Assembly (NCBI GenBank): GCA_026400565.1
Contig: JAPLOV010000163.1
Coordinates: 1 to 42,306 of the forward strand
Reading direction: 5' to 3'
Length of the DNA: 42,306 nucleotides
Source: Hyphomicrobiales bacterium
Lineage (GTDB): Bacteria > Pseudomonadota > Alphaproteobacteria > Rhizobiales > Beijerinckiaceae
The notes under the pieces are model-generated. The model had not been told where the DNA came from. It worked only from the letters and a program-made list of their open reading frames with translations, and did no database searches. Below are positions 33,328-41,482 of the stretch, piece after piece. Numbering within the stretch: the stretch's first letter is position 1; the number at the start of each line of letters is the position of its first letter. Position numbers and translations under genes: made by a program.

Positions 33328-34554
33328 ATGCTGGACGCCTATCTTCTGGAATGGGGCTCTCTGCTGCTGCGCTGGCTGCATGTGATTGCCGGGATCGCCT
33401 GGATCGGCTCGTCGTTCTTCTTCATGCATCTTGACGCATCGATCAGGCCGGCGCCGGACATTCCGGCGGGCAAGGGCGGCCATGCCTGGCAGGTCCACGG
33501 CGGCGGCTTTTACGAGATGAAGAAGTATCTTGTGGCCCCGTCCTTCATGCCGGCTGAACTGACCTGGCACAAATGGCAGGCCTACTGGACGTGGTTCTCG
33601 GGCTTTTTCCTGCTCGTCTGGATCTACTACGCGCAGTCGTCGCTTTACCTGATCGACCCGGCCGTGATGATGCTTCCGGCCTGGCAGTCTGCCGGGATCG
33701 GCATCGGGTCGCTGGTGCTCGGCTGGGCGGTCTATGACGCGCTGTGCCGCTCGCCGCTGGCGAAGAACGAGGTTTTGCTGGCGGTGGGGGGCTTCGGCTT
33801 CGTGGTGCTGATGGCATGGCTCTATGCGCAGGTGTTCTCCGGGCGCGGCGCGATGATCCATATCGGCGCGCTGATGGCCACGATGATGGCCGGCAACGTG
33901 CTGATGGTGATCATCCCCAACCAGCGCAAGGTCGTGGCGGACCTGATCGCCGGGCGCGTGCCGGACGCGAAATACGGCAAGATCGGCAAGCAGCGCTCGA
34001 CCCACAACAACTACATCACCTTGCCGGTGGTGTTCATGATGCTGGCCAACCACTACCCGGTCACCTACGCCAACAACGCCGTGATCCCGGTCATCACCGC
34101 GCTGGTGATCGTGGCGGGTGCCATCATCCGGCATTTCTACAATGTACGGCACCTCGACCATGCGAAATCGCCGTGGTGGGCCTGGGCTGTCGCCGCCGTG
34201 GCGATGCTGCTCGCCTTCTATGTGGCGATGGCATCAAGCCCCGGCGGTCGCGACCGGCTTGGCCTGGCCCAGCTTGACGAGAAGCGCATCCGGCTGGCGG
34301 GCCTGGCCTTGCCGCCTGCCCATGTCACCGACATCATCACCGGACGCTGTGCCATGTGCCATGCGCCCGAGCCGGGCTGGACCGGCATCCAGATCGCGCC
34401 CAAGGGCGTGATGCTGCACACGCCGGAGCGGATCGCCCTGCAACGCGACGCGATCCGCATGCAGGCGGTGCTGACCCATGCCATGCCGCCCAATAATCTC
34501 AGCGAGATGACGCTGGCCGAGCGCCGAGCGGTGGCGGAATGGCTGCGCCGCTAG
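33328..34554 (+). CDS. puuD: membrane urate hydroxylase PuuD with cytochrome c domain
   Basis: A 408-residue protein with eight or so hydrophobic helices (first: LLRWLHVIAGIAWIGSSFF, as in PuuD) followed by a periplasmic cytochrome c domain with CAMCH at about residues 341-345 and a Met ligand candidate in HAMPPNN. It oxidises urate to 5-hydroxyisourate and passes electrons to cytochrome c, so no H2O2 is formed. The ATG at 33328 is used; GTG 33325 precedes it. Start of the urate branch with HIU hydrolase and PuuE-UraD on the other side. Confidence 0.93.
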   Translation: MLDAYLLEWGSLLLRWLHVIAGIAWIGSSFFFMHLDASIRPAPDIPAGKGGHAWQVHGGGFYEMKKYLVAPSFMPAELTWHKWQAYWTWFSGFFLLVWIYYAQSSLYLIDPAVMMLPAWQSAGIGIGSLVLGWAVYDALCRSPLAKNEVLLAVGGFGFVVLMAWLYAQVFSGRGAMIHIGALMATMMAGNVLMVIIPNQRKVVADLIAGRVPDAKYGKIGKQRSTHNNYITLPVVFMMLANHYPVTYANNAVIPVITALVIVAGAIIRHFYNVRHLDHAKSPWWAWAVAAVAMLLAFYVAMASSPGGRDRLGLAQLDEKRIRLAGLALPPAHVTDIITGRCAMCHAPEPGWTGIQIAPKGVMLHTPERIALQRDAIRMQAVLTHAMPPNNLSEMTLAERRAVAEWLRR

Positions 34555-34658
34555 ATCAGATCGGCGCGGGCGGGCTTTGCCCGGGCCGGGCAGGGTGCTG
34601 ACAAGCCCGCAGCCATCCAGTAAGCGTGATTGTCTGTTTGATGGTGGGGTTGACGTGG

Positions 34659-35621
34659 ATGCTGGTCCGTTTGCTGTTTGCCTTGAGCCTGCTGATCCCG
34701 ATGTCGCTGGCGGCACAGGCCCAAGCACCCCGCCCGGAGCCGCAGGGCTCTGGCGATCATCCGCTCGTCGGACGCTATGAGGGCAGCCGAATCCACGCCT
34801 ATCAGCAGGTGGCCTTTGAAGAGGCGCGCGTCATCACCGGGCCGGTGACGAAGCGCAATGTTCTGGGCGACCAGAATGCTGTTCCGGCATCAGGCCGGCA
34901 AACGACGATCGTCTACAGGGTGCCGGGGGATCGCTCGTCACTGGAGATCTTGCGCAACTTTCAGCAAACGCTGGCAGGGCGCGGTTTCGAACAGCTTTTC
35001 GAATGTTACCGCGAAACATGCGGGGATCGCATCGGCAGCTTTTTGCGGGAGGCGTTGATCGCCGGTCGTCCGCTGGCAATGGCGATGACTGCCAGTTCGG
35101 ATACAGGCCGCTACTCAGCGCTTCGTTTGAAGAGGGCGGAGGGTGATGTGCTTGTCAGCATCTATGTCCAGCAGGTCACGAACATCATCCAGACGCGCGT
35201 CGAGGTGATCGAGGTGCGCGGCATGGAGGCGGACCGTATTCGTGTTCTGGGTGCGTCCGAACTCAAGTCCGCCCTCGATGCGACCGGCAAGGTGGCGCTG
35301 TACGGAATCTACTTCGATGTCGACAAGGCGGAGGTCAAGCCGGACTCCAAGCCCCAGCTTGACGCCATCGTCGCCTTCCTCGTGGCCAATCCCGGCCTGA
35401 ATGTCGTGGTCTCCGGCCATACCGACAATCAGGGCGCATTCGACTACAATGTCGGGCTTTCGCAGCGCCGGGCCCAGGCCGTTGCGCGGGCCCTTGCATC
35501 GGCGGGGGTCGCGCCGGCCCGCGTGACAGCCTTCGGAGCCGGCATGTCATCGCCGGTGGCACCGAACGAGACGCCCGAGGGTCAAGCGCGGAACCGGCGC
35601 GTCGAGATCGTCCGGCGGTAG
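34659..35621 (+). CDS. OmpA-family outer-membrane protein
   Basis: A 320-residue protein starting MLVRLLFALSLLIPMSLAAQAQA, a Sec signal. The C-terminal OmpA-like domain (YFDVDKAEVKPDS, VSGHTDNQGAFDYNVGLSQR, NRRVEI) binds peptidoglycan. The N-terminal part (residues 30-190) resembles DUF4892. ATG 34659 has GGGG 9 nt upstream; the upstream ATG 34641 and GTG 34626 are alternatives. Stands alone. Confidence 0.82.
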   Translation: MLVRLLFALSLLIPMSLAAQAQAPRPEPQGSGDHPLVGRYEGSRIHAYQQVAFEEARVITGPVTKRNVLGDQNAVPASGRQTTIVYRVPGDRSSLEILRNFQQTLAGRGFEQLFECYRETCGDRIGSFLREALIAGRPLAMAMTASSDTGRYSALRLKRAEGDVLVSIYVQQVTNIIQTRVEVIEVRGMEADRIRVLGASELKSALDATGKVALYGIYFDVDKAEVKPDSKPQLDAIVAFLVANPGLNVVVSGHTDNQGAFDYNVGLSQRRAQAVARALASAGVAPARVTAFGAGMSSPVAPNETPEGQARNRRVEIVRR

Positions 35622-35829
35622 GGGCCGTTGTAAACAAATGGTGACGGCTTCGGCTGACGGCCTTTCCGCCTTCAGGTTGCGCAACAATCGGGCGCTGTTC
35701 GGCCGCGTTGATTCGTTCACAGCCTGATCTGGTGTGTTTTTCGCACAATTCAGCTTGCATTCAGCCCCGCAAGGCTAATCCTCAATCCAGTGGCGCCGTT
35801 CGCCACGCAGGCTGGGGCATTGGCCTTCC

Positions 35830-38190
35830 GTGTTATCATCTGTGCTGCGCCGCCGCCCATGGGTGCGCGGGCTTGTCGTGTTTGCGCTCGTCGGGCTGCT
35901 CTGGGGCTGGATCGCCTACCCCTGGCTGAGTGGCGACGTCACCATCCCCTATGATGCCAAGGCGCATTTCCAGGCGCAGATCCAGTTTTTGGCCAATGCC
36001 CTGCACCGGGGCGATTCGCCGTTCTGGACGCCGAACATCTTTGGCGGCTCGCCCCAGATCGCCGATCCGCAATCGCTGATCTTCTCGCCTGCCATCCTGC
36101 TGGCTCTGCTTGATGCCACGCCGAGTTTCCGCAGCATGGATGGCTACGTGCTGGGCCTGTTGCTGATCGGCGGGCTGGCCTTCGCCCAGTTCGGGCGCGA
36201 GCGCGGCTGGCATCCGGCAGCGCAGGTTTTGGCGGCGCTGGTGTTTGCCTTTGGCGCATCAGCCTCCTGGCGGCTTCAGCATGTCGGGCAGGTGCAGAGC
36301 CTCGCCTGCTTCGCGGTGGCCTTCTGGCTGCTGTCGCGTGCCCTCAGGCATGGGTCATGGAAAAGCGGCCTCGGCGCTGGTGTTGCCGCCGCCATGATGG
36401 TGGTTACGCCCGATCAGGTCGCTTTCCTTGGTGCTTACGTGCTGGCTGCCTATGTGCTTTGGTTCATCGTGCATGACGGCGCTCCGCTCGCGGTGCTTCG
36501 CCGTTCCGCGCCGGCGCTGCTGGCCGGCGGTTTTGTCGGCCTTGTCCTCGTGGTCGTGCCTCTGGCGATGACGCTGCTGTTCTCGGAGGCATCGAACCGC
36601 GCCGAGATCGACTATGCCGAGGCGGCGCGCGGCTCGCTTCACCCTGCCTCACTGCTGACAGCCTTCATCGGGGATCTGTTCGGAGCCAAGGATCCGTCAG
36701 TTGAATTCTGGGGGCCATCCAGTTCGGCATGGGCACCGGCCAGCCTGACCTTGTCGCAGAACATGGGCCAGATCTATGTCGGCGCGCTGCCGGTCCTTGC
36801 CGTCGTGTTCTGGCTGGCACGGGGCTGCTGGGCCGAGAAAGGCGAGGCGCGCTTCCTGCTCCTGGCCTTGTTGGCCAGCGCCATCTATGATGCGACCTTC
36901 ATGATCGGCGCACTGCTGGCGCTGCTCGGCGGCCATGCCCTGAACGCGGCCCTGCGCGCCGGCGTGGCTGGTGATCCGGAAAGGCCCTTGCGCGACAAGG
37001 CGCGGGCGCTCGGACTGACGCTGCTGGTGGCGCTGTCGGCGTGGGGCGCCGCAGCGATTGTCGCCGCCTCACATGGGCAACTTGTCGTGGCCCTGCCAGC
37101 GCTGGGCAGTGCTGCCCTTTGGCTTGCCGCGTCCCTCGGCCTGCTGGCCCTGCTGGCCATGCCACTGCGGACAACAGTACCAGGGGCTGTGCTGGCCGTT
37201 GTCCTTGGTGTGTTTCTCGCTGCCGATCTGAGGGTCAACAACGGGCCGAACGAATCCACCGCGTTGCCGCCGGCCATGTATGCCGAGCTGGAACCCAATA
37301 CCGACAATGACACGATTGCGTATCTGAAATCCGTTCTGGCCCGCAGCCATCGCGAACCCGGCCGGCGCGACCGGGTGGAATTGCTGGGCATGGCGTTCCA
37401 CTGGCCGAATCTCGGTATGATCCACGGCTTCGACCATGCCTTCGGCTACAATCCGCTGCACATGGCCGAGTTCACCGAGGCCACCGGCGCGCGCGACCAC
37501 ATGGGCGGCGCACTGGACCGCACCTTCACGCCGATGTTCCCCTCGTTCCGCTCGGCTTTTGCCAACATGCTGGGCCTGCGCTTCATCGTCTCGGCGGTGC
37601 CGATCGAGCGGGTCGACCGCTCGCTGAAGCCCAGTGATCTGACCTTGCTGGCACGCACCCGCGACGGCTTCATCTACGAGAACACCCGTGCCCTGCCGCG
37701 CGCGCTGTTCGTGCCGGCGGTGCGGCTGGCTGACTTCGACGAAAAGCTCGACAAAGGTCTGCCGGCGGATTTCAACCCGAGCACCAGCGTGCTGCTGGAG
37801 CAGGTGCCGGACGGGTTCGACCTGAAGCTTCCACTCAGCGCCGTCCATCAGGGGGCGACCGGCACCTCCGAAAATGGCCCCGAGAGGCCAGCCAAGGTCC
37901 TGCTTGTCTCGTATGCCAACACCGAGGTGGTGATCGAGGTCGATGCGCCGCGCGCCGGCTTCGTGGTGCTCAATGACATCTGGCACCCCTGGTGGGGAGC
38001 GACCGTCAACAACGCCGAAGCCGAGGTGCTCAAGGCCAACGTGCTGTTTCGCGCGGTGCAGGTGGCCGAGGGTCGCAGCATTGTGCGCTTCAGCTTCAGG
38101 CCGCTCGACGGGCTGATGGCGGACCTGCGGGAAAAGCTGCTCGGCCCGAAAGAGGGCGAGCCCTCTTCCAACGTCGCCATGGTGCCCTAG
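35830..38190 (+). CDS. large polytopic membrane protein, YfhO/GT-C-like
   Basis: A 786-residue protein with about 12 hydrophobic helices over the first 460 residues and a soluble C-terminal part (NEYD-like segment VVIEVDAPRAGFVVLNDIWH). The early sequence YDAKAHFQAQI and WTPNIFGGSPQIADPQS resembles the YfhO and GT-C families, with an acidic residue in the first periplasmic loop. GTG 35830 is used (weak RBS); GTG 35842 is possible. Probably involved in surface polysaccharide or lipid modification, but no catalytic proof. Confidence 0.65.
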   Translation: MLSSVLRRRPWVRGLVVFALVGLLWGWIAYPWLSGDVTIPYDAKAHFQAQIQFLANALHRGDSPFWTPNIFGGSPQIADPQSLIFSPAILLALLDATPSFRSMDGYVLGLLLIGGLAFAQFGRERGWHPAAQVLAALVFAFGASASWRLQHVGQVQSLACFAVAFWLLSRALRHGSWKSGLGAGVAAAMMVVTPDQVAFLGAYVLAAYVLWFIVHDGAPLAVLRRSAPALLAGGFVGLVLVVVPLAMTLLFSEASNRAEIDYAEAARGSLHPASLLTAFIGDLFGAKDPSVEFWGPSSSAWAPASLTLSQNMGQIYVGALPVLAVVFWLARGCWAEKGEARFLLLALLASAIYDATFMIGALLALLGGHALNAALRAGVAGDPERPLRDKARALGLTLLVALSAWGAAAIVAASHGQLVVALPALGSAALWLAASLGLLALLAMPLRTTVPGAVLAVVLGVFLAADLRVNNGPNESTALPPAMYAELEPNTDNDTIAYLKSVLARSHREPGRRDRVELLGMAFHWPNLGMIHGFDHAFGYNPLHMAEFTEATGARDHMGGALDRTFTPMFPSFRSAFANMLGLRFIVSAVPIERVDRSLKPSDLTLLARTRDGFIYENTRALPRALFVPAVRLADFDEKLDKGLPADFNPSTSVLLEQVPDGFDLKLPLSAVHQGATGTSENGPERPAKVLLVSYANTEVVIEVDAPRAGFVVLNDIWHPWWGATVNNAEAEVLKANVLFRAVQVAEGRSIVRFSFRPLDGLMADLREKLLGPKEGEPSSNVAMVP

Positions 38191-38229
38191 AGCACGCCTC
38201 CGTTAGACGGCCCCGTCCGGCATGATCGC

Positions 38230-38661
38230 TCAGGCTCCGGGATCGCCAACCAACCCAGCTGCAGCAATGCCGGCCATGGCTGCGATCTCGTCATTGTCGG
38301 AGGTGTCGCCCGAGACACCGATCGAGCCGATGATGGCCTTGGCGCCATCGCGGATCAGCACGCCGCCGGCTACCGGGATCAAGGCACCACCAATGGCGTG
38401 GGTTGCGGCTGAAATGAAGTGCGGGCGCTCCGACGCCATGCGGGCAATGGCGCGGGAGCCGACGCCGAGGCTGATCGCCCCCATGGCCTTGCCGCGCGCG
38501 ATGTCGCCGCGCTTGAGGCTGGTGCCATCCTCGGAAGCCGAGAGCTTGATCGCGCCGCGTTCGTCGAGAATGCAGATCGCGAGCGCGTTCATGCCCTTCG
38601 CACGGCCCTCGGCAAGGGCAGCAGAAAGAATGGTCTGGGCAGCGGCAAGTGTCAGGGGCAT
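38230..38661 (-). CDS. GlcG/HbpS-family protein
   Basis: A 143-residue member of the GlcG/HbpS (DUF336) family. Features are AAQTILSAALAEGRAKGM, the ICILDERGAIK strand, GAISLGVGSRAIAR and the terminal VSGDTSDNDE(I)A. Some members bind heme or degradation products, and many are found beside catabolic genes. It is a single gene facing the opposite way to the large membrane protein. Confidence 0.82.
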   Translation of the reverse strand: MPLTLAAAQTILSAALAEGRAKGMNALAICILDERGAIKLSASEDGTSLKRGDIARGKAMGAISLGVGSRAIARMASERPHFISAATHAIGGALIPVAGGVLIRDGAKAIIGSIGVSGDTSDNDEIAAMAGIAAAGLVGDPGA

Positions 38662-38833
38662 GGGCAGATCCTCGGGTATGAACAGCGCCGACGTGCAGAT
38701 TGCGGCCGTTAGCCCAAATAGTCTGCCATGCGCCAGGTTGGGCAGGGGCGTAGCACCGGAAAAGCCGGGTTGCGCACATGAAAATCAGCAAGCGACCACG
38801 GCGGCATGCCGTCAAAAGCCGCCGGCAGGGCGC

Positions 38834-38977
38834 TCAGTCCTGCTTGTGTGACGTCTTGCCGGCTTCGCTGACTTGACCGGCGCGGATCACTGCCCAGACG
38901 CTGGCGGCCGAGAACAGGACGCCTGCCGCCAGATAGAGCGTGAAGGATTCGCGGAGAGCTTCAAGAATGGCGTGCAT
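38834..38977 (-). CDS. 47-residue single-pass membrane protein
   Basis: MHAILEALRESFTLYLAAGV starts a short protein with one hydrophobic helix (about residues 13-31) and a polar basic end (EAGKTSHKQD). GAGGAG lies 6 nt upstream of the ATG on the minus strand. Too short to classify; small membrane proteins often regulate transporters. Between 38978 and 39331 no gene is seen, only the 15-bp tandem repeat described next and an AT-rich promoter-free region. Confidence 0.55.
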   Translation of the reverse strand: MHAILEALRESFTLYLAAGVLFSAASVWAVIRAGQVSEAGKTSHKQD

Positions 38978-39017
38978 GACGGCTCCTCATGTCATCAGAT
39001 CGCATCGCAGAGGCCGG

Positions 39018-39047
39018 GCAACCTCCACCCGTGCAACCTCCACCCGT
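39018..39047. repeat. 15-bp tandem duplication
   Basis: GCAACCTCCACCCGT occurs twice in a row (39018-39032, 39033-39047) in the gap upstream of the BON-LysM gene. No function is evident. Confidence 0.7.
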
Positions 39048-39331
39048 TCGTCTTGCGCGATCCCTGTCACTTCGTCGTTTCGGCAGGCATTCCGGTTCAA
39101 TTCAGGATATCCCGCGTCATGCCTGAAAGCATTTTTGCAAAAGCCCCACGCAGAGCACGTGTCATTGCTCATCCTTCCTTGCCGGTTGCCAACTGTCGGG
39201 GGAGCGGCAATGAGGGAGCGAACACCCGTCCCGGTCCGTGCCTGTTGCTACCACGTTCCTTTGCGTCGTGGTGCTTGATTGATCGAGGCCGCATGTGCTT
39301 GATAGGTTCCCAGAGAGAACCGGAGGAAGAC

Positions 39332-39775
39332 ATGGGACTTTTCAAATTCATCAAGGACGCAGGCGCCAAGATCTTCGGGGGCAGTTCGGCCAAGGCGGCC
39401 GATGCTGCGACCTTGCAGAAGGAACTCGCCAGCCATGGCCTTCCTTCCGGCGTGCAGGTTGATGTCAACGGCGACAAGGTGACCGTCAGCGGCGCTGCCA
39501 TGACCACCGAGGAAGCCGAGAAGATCATCCTGGCGCTCGGCAACACGGTGGGCGTCGGCGAGGTCGAGAGCAACCTTCTGATCCACAACGAGGTTCCCCC
39601 GTCCGTGATGTACACGGTGAAGAAGGGCGATACGCTCTGGAAGATCGCCGAGGCGCATTACGGCAAGGGCAAGGGCGCGATGTATACCGAAATCGTTGCC
39701 GCCAATTCGCCACCGGTGAAGAACCCGGATCTGATCATGCCGGGCTGGGTGCTGCGCATTCCTCCGCAGAACTGA
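39332..39775 (+). CDS. BON-LysM protein (Kbp/YgaU-like)
   Basis: A 147-residue cytoplasmic/periplasmic protein. BON domain: VQVDVNGDKVTVSG and VGEVESNLLIH. LysM domain: MYTVKKGDTLWKIAEAHYG, ending PDLIMPGWVLRIPPQ. The length and order match E. coli Kbp (149 residues), a potassium-binding protein. GGAGG 5 nt upstream fixes the start at ATG 39332. No partner genes adjacent. Confidence 0.9.
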   Translation: MGLFKFIKDAGAKIFGGSSAKAADAATLQKELASHGLPSGVQVDVNGDKVTVSGAAMTTEEAEKIILALGNTVGVGEVESNLLIHNEVPPSVMYTVKKGDTLWKIAEAHYGKGKGAMYTEIVAANSPPVKNPDLIMPGWVLRIPPQN

Positions 39776-39807
39776 CGGGCCTGGTTGCACAGTGCCCGGT
39801 GATCCGT

Positions 39808-40740
39808 TCAGTCGTCGAGATCCATCGAAGACGCGATCTGTGCCGCGCCCCACCGCCTGCCGAGGACGGTGACGGGCGCGGAGACGTCCCGGACCAATTC
39901 ACCGAAGCCGCAGGGCATGTCTCGGCGGCAAGCTTGCACCACGGGCCAGGGCGAAAAGCGCGCCGCACGCAGGGTCCAGCGGTCATCGTCGATGCGCCGA
40001 TGGCGGGAAAAGCTGTGGGTAAACCGCGGATCATCGAGCCGCTGCGGCTGCTGGGTAGGCCGGTTGATGCACCGGCACGTAGCAGTTCCGGTCTGGCGCG
40101 ACGGCTTGGGCTATGCCTTTGTCGGGTGCATAGCCGCACGCAGCGATCGGCGGCAGGATACTCTTAAAAAAAGTCGAGTGCTGGGTGGATGAATTGCTGC
40201 GGACTGGTGCCGGCAACCGGGCTGAGTTCGCTCGAGAACAGCACGGCCTGCGATATGTTGTGGCTGGTCAGTGCTCCGGCGAAGACACCCGCCAGATCAT
40301 CGGCAAAGCGCCTCGCAGTGGCGATCACGGCTGCACTGGCCAGGTCCAGTTGCTGCATCAGCGCCGTCAGTCTTTCGGCAGAGGCCGGGTCTCGTGGATG
40401 CAGCAGCTTCAGCGACATGGTCTGGACGTCGAGGGCGACCAGACGTGCAAGGAAGGCGCCGATGCCTTCGAGGTGGACAAAGGCCTCGACGCTGCCAAGT
40501 GCCAACAGGGCAGGAGGCCGCTCCAGCATCACCCCCCTGATGACCAGGATCGATGTGGTGGTGGCATGCTCGACGACATCCAGCTTGATGACGGCGCGGC
40601 AGGCATGGGGCATGCGCGGGCCCGTGCGGCGCTCCGCACCCATGGACCGGTCCGCAATCCTGAGCCGTTCCAGCCGCTTCGCCAGATGCCCCGGGCGGGC
40701 GGGCTCCGGCGCGCCGGGTGATGGCGGGGTTCGGAGACCA
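39808..40740 (-). pseudogene. chemoreceptor-like protein remnant, multiple frameshifts
   Basis: On the minus strand, ISQAVLFSSELSPVAGTSPQ, then (after a shift in the T7 run at 40165-40172) KSILPPIAACGYAP and VAPDRNCYVPVH, then (after a second shift near 40030) QRLDDPRFTHSFSRHRRIDD and RDMPCGF, ending VTVLGRRWGAA and a TGA at 39808-39810. This is the C-terminal sensor-like region of alphaproteobacterial methyl-accepting chemotaxis proteins, in which RNRRIFDD and GRHWGG are conserved. The signalling hairpin is not evident upstream. Several shifts make it nonfunctional; the 5' boundary is approximate. Confidence 0.62.
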
Positions 40741-40762
40741 TCGCGATAAGGCAAGGCACAGT

Positions 40763-40804
40763 GCAAAGCTGAAGGGGCAAAGCTGAAGGGGCAAAGCTGA
40801 AGGG
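40763..40804. repeat. three tandem 14-bp repeats
   Basis: GCAAAGCTGAAGGG repeats three times without gaps (40763-40776, 40777-40790, 40791-40804). The array is at the 5' edge of the chemoreceptor pseudogene and 195 bp before the rhodanese gene. No gene is seen in 40805-40998. Confidence 0.8.
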
Positions 40805-40998
40805 GCAGGTCACGGGCATATGTCGATAAAGATAAAAATGTGACAAAGCACCAGTTTGCCTTCGTTTCCCGCCTGGGCGCGCCGCTGGCGGCGGTCTTCG
40901 TCGGGGCGCTCTGACCGCGCCATAAACCGGTTGCCACGGCTCTGCGCCATGCTCTAGTTTTTGGGAACGGCAGTTCACGCGGCGCACCGGAGGATGGA

Positions 40999-41313
40999 AT
41001 GATCCAGGACTGGAGCATGGACGAGGTCATGGCAGGCCTCGCCGATGGCAGCATCATTCTTGTCGATGTGCGCGAGCCGCATGAGTTCGCGCTTGGCCAT
41101 ATCCCCGGCTCGGTTTTCATGCCGCTGTCGCAGTTCGACCCGTCGGCGCTGCCGGACGAGCCGGGCCGCCGGGTGGTGTTCTCCTGCGCGGCCGGTGTGC
41201 GCTCGCAGCACGCGATTGCCCTGGCCAAGGCGGCTGGTCTCGCCCATGACAGCCATTATGGCGGCGGTTTCAAGGACTGGTTTGGCGCTGGCGGGCCTGT
41301 CGAACGCGGCTGA
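40999..41313 (+). CDS. rhodanese-like domain protein
   Basis: A 104-residue single rhodanese domain: DVREPHEFALGHIPGS and the active-site loop CAAGVRS with Cys63, which forms a persulfide. It ends with a typical GGFKDWF helix. Likely sulfur transfer or thiosulfate metabolism, possibly delivering sulfur to the molybdoenzyme encoded downstream; this last point is inference from position only. Confidence 0.9.
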   Translation: MIQDWSMDEVMAGLADGSIILVDVREPHEFALGHIPGSVFMPLSQFDPSALPDEPGRRVVFSCAAGVRSQHAIALAKAAGLAHDSHYGGGFKDWFGAGGPVERG

Positions 41314-41482
41314 GCCGTTTGGGCGGCAAGCTCATCGCGCACCGGATCGTCGAACGCCGCGCCTGCTCCGGTCGCGTTGATCTTGCCACATGGACGCAGT
41401 GCGCAATCCGGGCTTGTGGCCAGGGCGGTTTTTCTGCCCATATAGTGCAGCGTCATTTTTTCAGATCGGGATCATCCTGCCC

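Noticed and set aside
40763-40804. CRISPR-like array
   Set aside because: 14-bp units without spacers; a simple tandem repeat.
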